Source: an uncultured Clostridia bacterium (GTDB taxonomy: Bacteria; Bacillota; Clostridia; Oscillospirales; Ruminococcaceae). Taken from it: 64,000 bases of DNA. The notes beneath the pieces are model-generated. The model did no database searches and had not been told where the DNA came from. It was given only the letters and a program-made list of their open reading frames with translations. The stretch lies in the NCBI GenBank assembly GCA_947631455.1, contig CANRLH010000002.1, forward strand, positions 262,817-326,816. The letters are read 5' to 3'. The position numbers and the translations under genes are program-made. Within the stretch, counting starts at the first letter, position 1. Each line of letters begins with the position of its first letter. Shown piece after piece: positions 53,160 to 62,787 of this stretch.

Positions 53160-53682
53160 ACATGAGTATAAATACACGATCACTAAAGAGAGTTTGGACG
53201 AAATAGCTGAAGGATTGAAAAAAAGAGATGACGTAGTTTCTATAAAGCGTGGGGTCCAAATTAATTATTATTATGATACTCAAGATTTAGATTTCCAATC
53301 TGAGGGTACAACTATTCGCATTCGCCAAAAAGAGAATGGAATACAATTACAGATCAAGAAAAAGAACTATTACGGATTTCATAAAAATTTAGAAACTGTA
53401 AGTGAGGTAACTGTTATACCTTCAACCATGACTATTGACAACAAAATAGTAGAGCTTAAGGGGCATCTTGTAACAGATAGAACACGACATGTATTTGCTG
53501 ATGGTGTCAAAGTGGATTTAGATATCAATTTCTATTGTAGCATGGTTGATTATGAGATGGAAATTGAGTTGCCATCAGACATAGAAAATATCGAAAATAT
53601 TATAAACCCTGAATGGAGATTACAGCCTGCTCAAAATGGAAAGGCAACTAGATTTTATTATGCAAAACAGAGCAACCAGTAA
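53152..53682 (+). CDS. CYTH domain protein
   Basis: 176 residues, a single CYTH tunnel-fold domain. ExExK at residues 3-7 (EHEYK) is exact; further charged strands (TTIRIRQKENGIQLQIKKK, RTRHVFADGVKVDLDIN, YEMEIELP) alternate as required for a triphosphate tunnel. CYTH enzymes act on triphosphates (thiamine triphosphatase, class IV adenylyl cyclase, polyphosphatase). In this cluster it might process a nucleotide or triphosphate product of the kinase and nucleotidyltransferase-like proteins. Overlaps the second ACP gene. Confidence 0.87.
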   Translation: MLEHEYKYTITKESLDEIAEGLKKRDDVVSIKRGVQINYYYDTQDLDFQSEGTTIRIRQKENGIQLQIKKKNYYGFHKNLETVSEVTVIPSTMTIDNKIVELKGHLVTDRTRHVFADGVKVDLDINFYCSMVDYEMEIELPSDIENIENIINPEWRLQPAQNGKATRFYYAKQSNQ

Positions 53683-53935
53683 GCATGAAACTATTAATCA
53701 GATATATTCAGCATTAGCCAGTGTTCTTTATATAGACAATTTTTTTCCTCTTGACCTAAATGTCAACCTTGAAGAGTTGGGGTTAGACAGCATTAATTTT
53801 GTAAATCTGATTATTGTGCTTGAAGATTTATTTAATGTTCAAATACCAGAGGATAGACTTGTCTACAGAAATTTTATAACTGTTGAAAAAATATATGAAA
53901 CACTCGGGGAGTTAATGGATAATGAAAAGTGTTGA
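53660..53935 (+). CDS. Acyl carrier protein 2
   Basis: 91 residues. NLEELGLDSINFVNLIIVLED carries Ser44 of the DSI motif; the rest is a standard four-helix carrier (IPEDRLVYRNFITVEKIYETL). The start is ATG 53660 inside the end of the CYTH gene; its SD (GGAAAGG) is rather far, so initiation may depend on coupling. It overlaps the hydrolase gene by 14 bp. A second, divergent carrier suggests two acyl substrates or two steps. Confidence 0.9.
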   Translation: MQNRATSKHETINQIYSALASVLYIDNFFPLDLNVNLEELGLDSINFVNLIIVLEDLFNVQIPEDRLVYRNFITVEKIYETLGELMDNEKC

Positions 53936-56420
53936 GACAATGAATTCTTTTAATGGCGAAAGATTATTAGTAAAGGAGTATATTGTTTTAAATAGAGATG
54001 AGAGAAATACTAGAGTATTTGATTTGTTTAAAACGCAAATTCCTGATTATATTTCTAAGAGAGTTGAGAATCTACGAATAGATAATCTTGAAGCAGTCTC
54101 AGTTTTCAATCGGGAGGGCTTTACATATTTCAACAGTATTATCGGAGAGCAACAGAAATTATTATATGTATACACGAATATTTTATGTGACCAGGTAAGA
54201 AAAGCAGTAATTACATTTAATGTTTCCGGCAATGGAAAGGTATGGCTAAATGACAAGTGTGTCTACGTTTTTACAAATGAATGCTATTGGTCAAGTAGAA
54301 TTATTGAGATTGATGTGAATGAGGGATTGAATACTATTATAGCAGAGTTAGATACTAATGATGCGGAAAACGTATTTAATATAATGATTACAGATTTTCA
54401 ATACGAAGTAAGCGATGATATGTTTGCATTAGAAAACACAGAGCTGCGCATATTACCAACAAGCTGTATAGTGTGGCTTTCTGATAGTGATTATTTACCT
54501 TACGAGAAGTCTTTTAACTTTAAACTACTACAAAGTTGTGATAAATTTGAACCTTCCTTTGAAATAGAAATATATGATTGGACCTTTAGCTGTATTGATC
54601 GCATAAACGGCACTTTCAATGATATTATAACTATTGAGATAAATAAATACCGTATTCCAGACGAACCATTTGGTATCAAAAACATTATGGTGAAGTGCAT
54701 TCTTAGGGCTGCAACAGGCGGTAATGTTTTTTCAACCGAGAAAATAGTGTATATTTCTGATCTAACTAATGCAGTGGCTACCATAACTAGGAAAGCTGAG
54801 AATCTGTCTAAAAGTCAGCCAGAAATGGTTTCGTATAATCTACAAGGTAAAATCGGGCGAATAAATAACTCCTATAAATATAATGAGCATGCACGTTTAT
54901 ATTGGAGCCTTAGAGAATTAAACAGTATGATTCTTGATATAGAGAACAATAAAGTAGAAAACAATTTTTTTCAAAGACCTGGCAATCACGATTTCTATGT
55001 TTTTTCCAAATTAGATAACAGTTATGTTAACATTAAAGCACATGTGCCAAAATCATATAATGGCAAAAGTAAAACACCTGTAATTTTTGCTCTTGCTACC
55101 TCAAAAGAGGGGTATTTTACCCAGCGTATGGATTTCAACAAACTTGACGAAGATTGTTTGTGCTTTGATATAAGCGGCAGGGGATATACCTCTGGTAGTT
55201 ATATTGGAGAAGCTTCAACAATGGAGCTTATTAATTGGGTTTTAGATAACTACTCAATTGCAAGAGCTCGAATATATCTTCTGGGTTACTCAAATGGTGG
55301 ATTTGCAGTATGGTCTATTGCACAAAATCATCCTGATATGTTTGCAGCAATTTTCCCTCTTGCCGGTCTTGGCAATAGTTATCAGGATAATAATCTAAAT
55401 AATTGTCAGGTGTATCAAATAATTTCTCCCAGCGATTATCTCTATGGTAAAATTAAAGATCGTATAGAGATTTGGGAAAAAAGCCAAAACCACACATTAT
55501 TTGTATTGCCCAATATGTTACATGTTGGCTTGTCCCATCATTTAACTAATGTTGCCATTATAAATCAAATGATTAAAGATCATAACGAGACTACCATTTC
55601 TAAAATAGACTTTACAACATGCCGTATAAGACACAATAAATCAGCTTATGTTGAGATTTTAAATATAGGCAACGAGAATATATATGCGAACTTATGCGCT
55701 GATATACAAGAAAATAATATAAAGATACAATGCAAGAATACCGATATGTTTTCTATATCAATACCTCATAAAATTAATGAGAAACCTCTTATTATTGATA
55801 TAGAAGGAGAAGTTTTCAACATCTCGGATTATACCAGAGCAAAACTATACTTTCAAAAGATAAATAGTTGGAATTGTGTTGATGAAGTGCACCTTTCTGA
55901 TTGTACAAAAGGCACTGGAATGCTCGATGTATATTGTGGATCTGCAAGAATTATTATTGATAATAAATCTAGCGAAAATATGTTAAAAGCAGCCGAGCAG
56001 CTCTCAAGACCATCATCTAATGGTATGAACCCAGAAATCGATGTAGAATATCCGATTTATGCTTGTGACGATGTCCCTGATGACATATATGATCATAACA
56101 TAATTTTTCTTCATAATATAGTTAATTGTAGAAACAATGTTTTTAAGTCAACATATAAACATATGAAAATTAAATATGACAATAACGGATTTACATATAA
56201 AGGTGCTAGATATGATGGGGACTATGTATATATGCAAATCATACCACGAAAAGATGCGACCAACAAGTCTATATTGCTGATACTAACCAATAATGATGAT
56301 TTGTTTGTAAAAAGTATTCTGCTTAGAAAAGTAGTTATACCTTCGTATTATTCAGGTCTCCATCCTTATTGGAATAAACAGGGCTTGATTTATTACAAAA
56401 ATAAATTTATGGTGGTGTAA
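53922..56420 (+). CDS. Large protein with an alpha/beta hydrolase domain
   Basis: 832 residues without signal peptide. Residues 1-370 are beta-rich and unassigned. The hydrolase spans about 375-560: nucleophile Ser457 in LLGYSNGGFAVW, candidate acid in SPSDYLYG and His534 in PNMLHVGLSHH. Residues after 570 are again beta-rich with no family call. Being fused to large flanking modules and placed right after an ACP gene, it may release or transfer carrier-bound acyl chains, or process the finished product. The order of the triad is read from pattern only. Confidence 0.75.
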   Translation: MKSVETMNSFNGERLLVKEYIVLNRDERNTRVFDLFKTQIPDYISKRVENLRIDNLEAVSVFNREGFTYFNSIIGEQQKLLYVYTNILCDQVRKAVITFNVSGNGKVWLNDKCVYVFTNECYWSSRIIEIDVNEGLNTIIAELDTNDAENVFNIMITDFQYEVSDDMFALENTELRILPTSCIVWLSDSDYLPYEKSFNFKLLQSCDKFEPSFEIEIYDWTFSCIDRINGTFNDIITIEINKYRIPDEPFGIKNIMVKCILRAATGGNVFSTEKIVYISDLTNAVATITRKAENLSKSQPEMVSYNLQGKIGRINNSYKYNEHARLYWSLRELNSMILDIENNKVENNFFQRPGNHDFYVFSKLDNSYVNIKAHVPKSYNGKSKTPVIFALATSKEGYFTQRMDFNKLDEDCLCFDISGRGYTSGSYIGEASTMELINWVLDNYSIARARIYLLGYSNGGFAVWSIAQNHPDMFAAIFPLAGLGNSYQDNNLNNCQVYQIISPSDYLYGKIKDRIEIWEKSQNHTLFVLPNMLHVGLSHHLTNVAIINQMIKDHNETTISKIDFTTCRIRHNKSAYVEILNIGNENIYANLCADIQENNIKIQCKNTDMFSISIPHKINEKPLIIDIEGEVFNISDYTRAKLYFQKINSWNCVDEVHLSDCTKGTGMLDVYCGSARIIIDNKSSENMLKAAEQLSRPSSNGMNPEIDVEYPIYACDDVPDDIYDHNIIFLHNIVNCRNNVFKSTYKHMKIKYDNNGFTYKGARYDGDYVYMQIIPRKDATNKSILLILTNNDDLFVKSILLRKVVIPSYYSGLHPYWNKQGLIYYKNKFMVV

Positions 56421-56424
56421 AAAG

Positions 56425-57804
56425 ATGTTTAAAAAAATACTTGCTATATTATCGGCAATTATGGTTATGATTTCAACAACAGGATGTTCCAACAATACAA
56501 ATCCGTCAAACTCTTCGCCCAAAAACAGTCAAGTTACTGACAGTAATTTGGAGGAGGTAGAAGATTATAAGTACACTAAATTTATTGATTTAGACACTCC
56601 GTATACAATGTGTTTTCAAAATACAGACGGTACATATACTATGTACATATTTGCGGCTCCAGTTCAGTATTTTGACGGTGAGATGTATCAGCCAATAGAT
56701 AATTCAATTGTCCCATCAGAAAAAATTGGATTTGCATATGAAAACAAGGCAAATTCTATCAAAGCCTATCTTCCTGAAAAAATATCAGATGGATTTGTAA
56801 TTGAGAATAGTGATTTTAGCTTTAGATTTTACATTGATATCGATGAAAGTAAATTTGAGCCTGGACAAGTAGTAGAGTATACAAATATTTATAATCAACT
56901 AATTGAAGCAGTTTGCTACAAAAGTAACAATATGTCGTTATATTTCTATTTTTCAAATGCCGGAATTGAAATGGAAACTGTTTTCGAAAACGGAATGTCT
57001 GAGGCTCCCCCGATTATAATTGATTACAATAATGATTATGCTAGATCAAGAGAAAATCTAAAAAATGGATATATTGTTCTTAGGCGAGGTAATGATTTCA
57101 ACGACATTGATGCTTTGATTTATTCTCCTATTGCATTGAATAATGATGAAGAATATACTATTAATCTAACTCCAGCAATTATAGATATGGAACAAGGAAT
57201 ACACGAAATCAAGTATGAATTTGAAAATGAAGTTTATAAAACTAATCAATCTATAGTCTTATATACAAGTAATATGCCTGATTCATGTGCATATTCAACC
57301 TTTTCTCGTAATCAATATTTATCCCGTTTTTCGTTTCTTGGAAATAGCGACCAATTTGGCAAAGCACTTTTATACATACGATATAGACTTGACTATTTTT
57401 TAAAACTAAATCCTGACAATGTTATAGATACTAGCTATAACATTGTTCCCATTAGCAAAAATTATGAAATAGATAGATTTATATTGCAGGAAAACCTAGA
57501 TCAATGGTCGAGTACTGGCCTAACATGGATAAACAGAAATAAAGAATTCTCATCACTCCATTATTTTTGCGCACAATTAGAAAATGGTTACATTTCCTTT
57601 GATATTACTGAATATGCAAAAAAGTGTTTCGCTGACGAAACATGGATGACCGAATCATATGGGATAACTTTAGAATATAATGGGGATATGCAGATTATAG
57701 CGTCTTCTGATAATCCTGTGTTTATTCCTTACCTAGAAATAAATTTATCTGATTTGCCTAATGGGTTTATACCGATGGATGATATAAATCTTCCGCAGGA
57801 ATAA
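56425..57804 (+). CDS. Lipoprotein with DNRLRE-like domains
   Basis: 459 residues. Signal peptide with lipobox STTGC (Cys21), followed by a Ser/Asn/Pro linker. The N-terminal half resembles the beta-rich region preceding DNRLRE domains of WapA-like wall proteins (QPIDNSIVPSEKIGFAYENK), and the C-terminal half (WINRNKEFSS, YISFDITEYAKKCF, IIASSDNPVFIPYLEI) looks like a DNRLRE unit, including an ASS-DNP stretch. It should be anchored outside the membrane. 4 bp after the hydrolase gene, it closes the cluster and may bind, present or sense the exported product. Confidence 0.7.
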   Translation: MFKKILAILSAIMVMISTTGCSNNTNPSNSSPKNSQVTDSNLEEVEDYKYTKFIDLDTPYTMCFQNTDGTYTMYIFAAPVQYFDGEMYQPIDNSIVPSEKIGFAYENKANSIKAYLPEKISDGFVIENSDFSFRFYIDIDESKFEPGQVVEYTNIYNQLIEAVCYKSNNMSLYFYFSNAGIEMETVFENGMSEAPPIIIDYNNDYARSRENLKNGYIVLRRGNDFNDIDALIYSPIALNNDEEYTINLTPAIIDMEQGIHEIKYEFENEVYKTNQSIVLYTSNMPDSCAYSTFSRNQYLSRFSFLGNSDQFGKALLYIRYRLDYFLKLNPDNVIDTSYNIVPISKNYEIDRFILQENLDQWSSTGLTWINRNKEFSSLHYFCAQLENGYISFDITEYAKKCFADETWMTESYGITLEYNGDMQIIASSDNPVFIPYLEINLSDLPNGFIPMDDINLPQE

Positions 57805-57862
57805 AGCCAGTTTTATAAGGGAGGTGCAATAAAGAATAAATGTGTCAGCATCGTTGAAATAT

Positions 57863-57910
57863 AATACAGTAAAGTTAAGCAGGTGCTTTGCTGTATTTAG
57901 GTAAACCTGC
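57863..57910 (+). ncRNA. Pseudoknot-capable 5' leader of the 57928 gene
   Basis: AATACAGTAAAG (57863-57874) pairs with CTTTGCTGTATT (57886-57897, one G-U). GCAGGT in its loop (57879-57884) is complementary to ACCTGC at 57905-57910, seven bases before the SD (AAGGAG). It could also act as a weak terminator of the previous operon. Not matched to a known class. Confidence 0.4.
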
Positions 57911-57927
57911 ACGATAAGGAGTTTTGT

Positions 57928-59457
57928 ATGAAAAAGACATCTATACTCATAGAATATTTATCAATTAAGAGAATTAAGCTTTTAAGTTTACTTCTAATAA
58001 TATTCATAGTATTTTCTTTGACGGGTTTTGCACCAGTATCAAGTGTAAATATTAGTATTGAAAATATAACAGTTTTGGGAGAAAAGATGAGCATTGAGGA
58101 TTACAAAAAATTATATGGCCGACCTGTGCCAGAAAGAATAAAAAAGGACGACTTAAATTCTTATCAAGATATTAGTATACATATAAATTCTATTAATATA
58201 GTTGATGATACTATTAAATTTGATTATAAATTAGAAAACTATCAAGATACAAATACGGGGGTACTATATAATAGTAGTCGTAATCTTAATAATATTGTTG
58301 CGGTATTTGATGATAGTTCCAAATACAAAGTTTTGTTTTTTGAAATAAATAAGGGTAATCAAGAGATCAATTTATTATATAATAACGCATTAAACAATAA
58401 ACCTCATATTAAAATATATCTATCTGATTCTAAAAAAAATATATATTTATTTGAAACTGAATTACCGGAGCAGTTTTCAAGTATAACAGTTCAAAATTCT
58501 GAACACTGTGATATATATAAAGATTATCTTTGGTATGTAAATATTTTAGATGGTTATAAGTCTGAAGTTGTCAATGCACGTGATGAAATTAATAAGACTA
58601 GCAGTTTAAACATTGAAAACAATATAGATTCCAATGAGATAATTAAGCAAAATATATCTATTGCTGCCAATAAGCCTTATACTCCAAAAAATTCTGATGT
58701 TTCTGTTTTAGCAACATCTAAATCTACTGAACCAATCATGTGGGGTGCAAAAACGATATATGAAATGACGGTAACTAATGGTGTTGATCAGACAACATAT
58801 AAGTTTTATCCGTATGGCTATATAAGAGGTTCTAATGTTTCAAATGTTGGGAATAGCACATGGTGGGGTTCTTTAGAAGTGTCAGAGAGTACTGCTACTA
58901 AAATGATTGGTAGCCCATCCAAGCCAACCATTACATACGGTATTAATCGTTTTGGTGCACGAAATGTAAAAATTAGCATCGTTTGTGGGAATAAAACTAT
59001 GATGATTCGATCGTTTATTGATGGTAAAACAAAAACGTTAAATGGCAAACAGAAAACTACTGGACAAAAGATTACAGCTAAAGTTTTGAAAAAAGCATTT
59101 TCGTCTATCCCTTATGGTAAAACTGCTAGTGAAATATTAAGCTGGCTGTCATTAATAAAAACCCCTGTTTCAAATGAAGTAACTTTGGGGAGCAATGGAA
59201 TTTCATTGAATAGTACTTACACCTCAGCGGCAAAATTAGAAGTCGATTCAGATTATGTATTTAATAAATTTACTGAAATGTCTGGGGGAGGGCATAAGAT
59301 TATTATGCAGGTTGATCTTACACGAACAACCAATTCTTCTAGTGTGACAACTGGTGCTGTGAGAATCAATTATGATGTTTATACGAATTTGTACAATTAT
59401 TATGATAATCATCAAGTCCAGAAGTCATTTCGATATTCAAATGTGAGTTACAAATGA
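57928..59457 (+). CDS. Exported hypothetical protein
   Basis: 509 residues, no recognised family. An N-terminal hydrophobic segment (about 18-37, LLSLLLIIFIVFSLTGFAPV) acts as signal or anchor. The middle (60-240) is Asn/Ile/Lys-rich; the C-terminal half has Gly/Ser/Thr-rich beta stretches (MWGAKTIYEMTVTNGVDQTT, STWWGSLEVSEST, GVRNVK-like) and ends YRYSNVSYK-like aromatic repeats. Very AT-rich. It starts a separate group of secreted and membrane genes, with a folded leader and SD AAGGAG. Confidence 0.7.
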   Translation: MKKTSILIEYLSIKRIKLLSLLLIIFIVFSLTGFAPVSSVNISIENITVLGEKMSIEDYKKLYGRPVPERIKKDDLNSYQDISIHINSINIVDDTIKFDYKLENYQDTNTGVLYNSSRNLNNIVAVFDDSSKYKVLFFEINKGNQEINLLYNNALNNKPHIKIYLSDSKKNIYLFETELPEQFSSITVQNSEHCDIYKDYLWYVNILDGYKSEVVNARDEINKTSSLNIENNIDSNEIIKQNISIAANKPYTPKNSDVSVLATSKSTEPIMWGAKTIYEMTVTNGVDQTTYKFYPYGYIRGSNVSNVGNSTWWGSLEVSESTATKMIGSPSKPTITYGINRFGARNVKISIVCGNKTMMIRSFIDGKTKTLNGKQKTTGQKITAKVLKKAFSSIPYGKTASEILSWLSLIKTPVSNEVTLGSNGISLNSTYTSAAKLEVDSDYVFNKFTEMSGGGHKIIMQVDLTRTTNSSSVTTGAVRINYDVYTNLYNYYDNHQVQKSFRYSNVSYK

Positions 59458-59494
59458 GGATTATAATTATTAATATATGTGGAGATTATATAAG

Positions 59495-59764
59495 ATGAAA
59501 TTATTTGAAAGATGCAGATCTCTTTGTAAAATTCTGATCGTTTTGTGTATACTGATGGGAATAGCTCTTGGTGTCAGCCTGTTTTCCATATTAGGCGACA
59601 TATCTTTAGTTGATAGCAGTACAAACCGTTCGCTTTTCTTATTTGCAATTGTTGGCTGCTTTTGGTTGCTGCTCATTCTTGTTGTGATTGTTCTTAATTG
59701 TATTATTAGAGATGCAGAAGAAGATTTCAAAACTATAATGGAAATCAAAAAGCAAGTTGAGTGA
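59495..59764 (+). CDS. Small membrane protein with two helices
   Basis: About 89 residues; two hydrophobic segments (ILIVLCILMGIALGVSLF and FLFAIVGCFWLLLILVVIVL) and a charged C-terminus. It lies 37 bp after the exported protein gene. Size and topology suit an immunity or accessory membrane protein, but no family is recognised. Confidence 0.6.
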   Translation: MKLFERCRSLCKILIVLCILMGIALGVSLFSILGDISLVDSSTNRSLFLFAIVGCFWLLLILVVIVLNCIIRDAEEDFKTIMEIKKQVE

Positions 59765-59919
59765 CTTAATGATATGGCATTTATAGACGTAATATATTAT
59801 AATTTTTCTGTTTAATGATCTCACCTATAGGATATTTAAAAAGCTAATCCTTGAGTAAAGCTTAAAGGAAAACGAATAGGCACAATAAACATTTAATAAT
59901 CAATAAAAGGAGTAAAGTT

Positions 59920-60369
59920 ATGAGAAATTTAATTAAAAAGGTAGTCGCAATAGGAACTGCTATTATACTAACAACATGTATGTATCTTTCATACAGTGTA
60001 AATGCAGCAAACATAGTAAATAAAGGTGTATATTACTCTGAGAGTGGTGAGGCTAATGAAACACATTGGCGCTTTTATGTTAATAAATCAGAATCAAATA
60101 AAGAATTACGCGCTAAGTCATCAATGTCAATACATGAAACTCCATATCAAAGATATGGTAATATGTCTGTCGCAAGAATGAATTACAGGGATAATTCTAT
60201 AGACGAATTTGATGACAACGATGCTTATTATTCAGGTGGGCTTTATAGTCTGTATAATGGAGTTAAAAGAATATATAGCAGTCGTTATTATTATCATCAT
60301 GCTGTATATACTAAACCAAGCATCGAGAATAATTTCTATATTGATATAATTGTAAAGGATTATAAATAA
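59920..60369 (+). CDS. Small secreted protein, possibly a bacteriocin-like effector
   Basis: 149 residues. Signal peptide 1-29 (cleavage after VNA). The mature 120 residues are rich in Tyr, Ser and Asn (NYRDNSIDEFDDNDAYYSGG, YSSRYYYHHAVYTK). It is followed 2 bp later by two FtsX-like permeases and an ATPase. Lactococcin 972 is likewise a small secreted protein followed by a large membrane protein and an ATPase, so a similar toxin-immunity relationship is possible, though I see no firm sequence match. SD AAAAGGAG. Confidence 0.6.
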   Translation: MRNLIKKVVAIGTAIILTTCMYLSYSVNAANIVNKGVYYSESGEANETHWRFYVNKSESNKELRAKSSMSIHETPYQRYGNMSVARMNYRDNSIDEFDDNDAYYSGGLYSLYNGVKRIYSSRYYYHHAVYTKPSIENNFYIDIIVKDYK

Positions 60370-60371
60370 CT

Positions 60372-61547
60372 ATGAGTTACATACTTAAAAATATAAAAAC
60401 TACAGTTAGAAGTACTCCTCTAATATGCATTCTGTTTTTAGTTTGTGAAGTAGTTTCTATTTTAGTAATTCTATTTTCGCAAGGCGTATATAATAATTAT
60501 CAAATTAAGACAAACATTGATGAAATTCCCGAGAACCATCAATATGGAATGATTACTTTTGGAAAAGTAATAAATAAAGAAGAAATACCTGAACTTAATA
60601 TTACGAATTATAATGCGTCAGGCTATACTACAGTTGGCGAATTTAAAAAAGTCTTAAATATTCTAAGCGAAGATGTAAAAGAATCTTTTTCGGGATTTTA
60701 TGCTGATTATTATATTGGAGGGTATTGGAGCATGATGCGCATAGAGTATCAACCTGATCTAAAAGGATATGGATTATCGAAAACTTTTGTAAACTCTACT
60801 CCTTTGGCTTGTGGAAGAATGATCTCTCAAGAAGAGGAAATAGCAGGAGATTTGGTTTGTGTTGTTCCTTACTCTTACAATGGCAGAGATGCTTTAAACC
60901 AAACTATTGATATTAGTAATAAAACATACACGATAATTGGTGTAAAAGATGAATATAATGGAGGAACCAACACTTATGATATTCCTTTTGCGTCAATAAG
61001 CGATGACATCACGATTAGATATATTGATTTAAACGCTGATATGACGATAACTACACAAACATGGCGCAAAATAGTTGAGGCTTTTACTAAGGTATACGGC
61101 GATGACGTAAACTTTCCAGAGTTTGAAACAGCCGATGTAACGGAAATTACATTTTACAAATCCGTAATGCTTATCGCCATTGCTCTTTCTGTTTTGTGTT
61201 CTATAAATCTTGCAATTCTTTTTCGGTATATACTTAACACAAGGCGCAAAACTCTCGCTGTTTTTTGCTTGGTAGGATGTACTAAGCGAAAGGCAAAACT
61301 TATGTATTTATCTGAAATTACCGGCATTTCTACTATCATATTTGTGATATGTTCACTTATTTATCAATTTCTTATTATGCCAAATCTTACATTCGCATTT
61401 GAGCATATTCAGAAGGTGTATTCGTTTGAAGCGTATCTGTATATCTTTCTGGCGTTTATTATAACTCTGATAGTTGTTATTGAGATTATGGTAACTCGTT
61501 TTATCAAAAAAACACCTGTTTTAATGCTAAGGAAAGAGGGCGCTTAA
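60372..61547 (+). CDS. FtsX-like ABC permease 1
   Basis: 391 residues: one N-terminal helix (17-45), a large extracytoplasmic domain (45-260) and three C-terminal helices with the FtsX-like CLVGCTKRKAKLMYLSEI loop. This is the MacB-type topology in one polypeptide per half. It ends directly before the second permease (stop TAA, then ATG). Substrate unknown; could protect against the secreted protein just upstream. Confidence 0.82.
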   Translation: MSYILKNIKTTVRSTPLICILFLVCEVVSILVILFSQGVYNNYQIKTNIDEIPENHQYGMITFGKVINKEEIPELNITNYNASGYTTVGEFKKVLNILSEDVKESFSGFYADYYIGGYWSMMRIEYQPDLKGYGLSKTFVNSTPLACGRMISQEEEIAGDLVCVVPYSYNGRDALNQTIDISNKTYTIIGVKDEYNGGTNTYDIPFASISDDITIRYIDLNADMTITTQTWRKIVEAFTKVYGDDVNFPEFETADVTEITFYKSVMLIAIALSVLCSINLAILFRYILNTRRKTLAVFCLVGCTKRKAKLMYLSEITGISTIIFVICSLIYQFLIMPNLTFAFEHIQKVYSFEAYLYIFLAFIITLIVVIEIMVTRFIKKTPVLMLRKEGA

Positions 61548-62771
61548 ATGATAAAGCTTGCTTTAAAAGAATTTCAAAGACGTATTTTTACGAATATATT
61601 TACAGCTTTACAGCTCGGAATTATAATTGCAATTTTAATTTCTGTTGTTTCAGCGTTACAGTCAAGATTTGTTTTGTATACACCTGTTAAAGACATGATC
61701 GAGAAAAATGGTGCATACGTATATGTCAATTTCAAAGATTTATTTACGGAAGAAGAAATAAACGAAGAATTTAAAGGAATAGACGATATATTGTGCTCTT
61801 ATATACCAGATGCATTTTTTCAGGACTTTGCGACGGATAGAACGTATACTAATATAAAAAATTTGTCATATAAAGAAAGTCTGATTGAAAGCTACCGACC
61901 AAAACTTAAGGAAGGCAAATGGCTTTCAGACGTAGACCTATCGGATGATATAATCTATACCGTTGTATACGACTGTAAAAACGAGTATAATGTGGGTGAC
62001 ACATTCGAAATGGAGCATTTTTACTATTTGCCAGAGGACACTGACTTTTCTAATCCTGTTATAGAAAAGTTTCCCGTTAAAATTATAGGAATAATTAACG
62101 ATGATTCACTTGTGTTCGGGTTAAGCGGAGGACTTTCAGAGGTAGATGATTATCGAAATTTATACGGAACTGTTAAAGACGAGAACTACAGTTTTGTTTC
62201 TATTTTTAGTAAAAGTCAACTCGAGAGTAAAGGTATCACTTGCGGTCCAAGAGGAACTGCACTTATTACATATTCAGATAATTTAAGTGACGAAGATTGT
62301 AAAATACTGACGTCGAATATAACGAAACAAAGTGCAACTATAGATATGGAAACATTTAGGGAACGAAGTATCGGTTATGTATATAACCAGTTGTTTAAGA
62401 TGATACCTCTTCTTATTTGCGTAGCTATGTTGGTGGTGGTTAGTACTGTTTCAATTTCAGCACTTAATGTTAAGGGGAGCCTTAAAGCCTACTCAATTTT
62501 TTATGTATGCGGTTCAGATCGAACGCAATGCTTGAACATATGCCTTATAAACAGTATATTAACAGCCCTAATGGGAGTGGCCATTGCAGTAATATTAATG
62601 AATATCGGAAGTGTTTTCGGTATTTTAGAAGAAACCGTAATTGAAACGAGTGCTTCAGGAATACTTGCGTGTATTGTTGCGCTTATGCTGCAAATAGCTT
62701 GTTCAATGATTATGCCCATTATACTTATGAATAAATGTTCTCTGAAAGAGAATTTAACAGAAAACGAGTAA
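61548..62771 (+). CDS. FtsX-like ABC permease 2
   Basis: 407 residues with the same topology as the preceding permease (helix 15-40, exterior domain, three C-terminal helices) but diverged, with FYVCGSDRTQCLNICLINS as the FtsX loop. The start codon touches the previous stop. Together they would make a heterodimeric membrane unit for the ATPase encoded downstream. Confidence 0.82.
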   Translation: MIKLALKEFQRRIFTNIFTALQLGIIIAILISVVSALQSRFVLYTPVKDMIEKNGAYVYVNFKDLFTEEEINEEFKGIDDILCSYIPDAFFQDFATDRTYTNIKNLSYKESLIESYRPKLKEGKWLSDVDLSDDIIYTVVYDCKNEYNVGDTFEMEHFYYLPEDTDFSNPVIEKFPVKIIGIINDDSLVFGLSGGLSEVDDYRNLYGTVKDENYSFVSIFSKSQLESKGITCGPRGTALITYSDNLSDEDCKILTSNITKQSATIDMETFRERSIGYVYNQLFKMIPLLICVAMLVVVSTVSISALNVKGSLKAYSIFYVCGSDRTQCLNICLINSILTALMGVAIAVILMNIGSVFGILEETVIETSASGILACIVALMLQIACSMIMPIILMNKCSLKENLTENE

Positions 62772-62787
62772 TTAGGAGTAAATTAAA

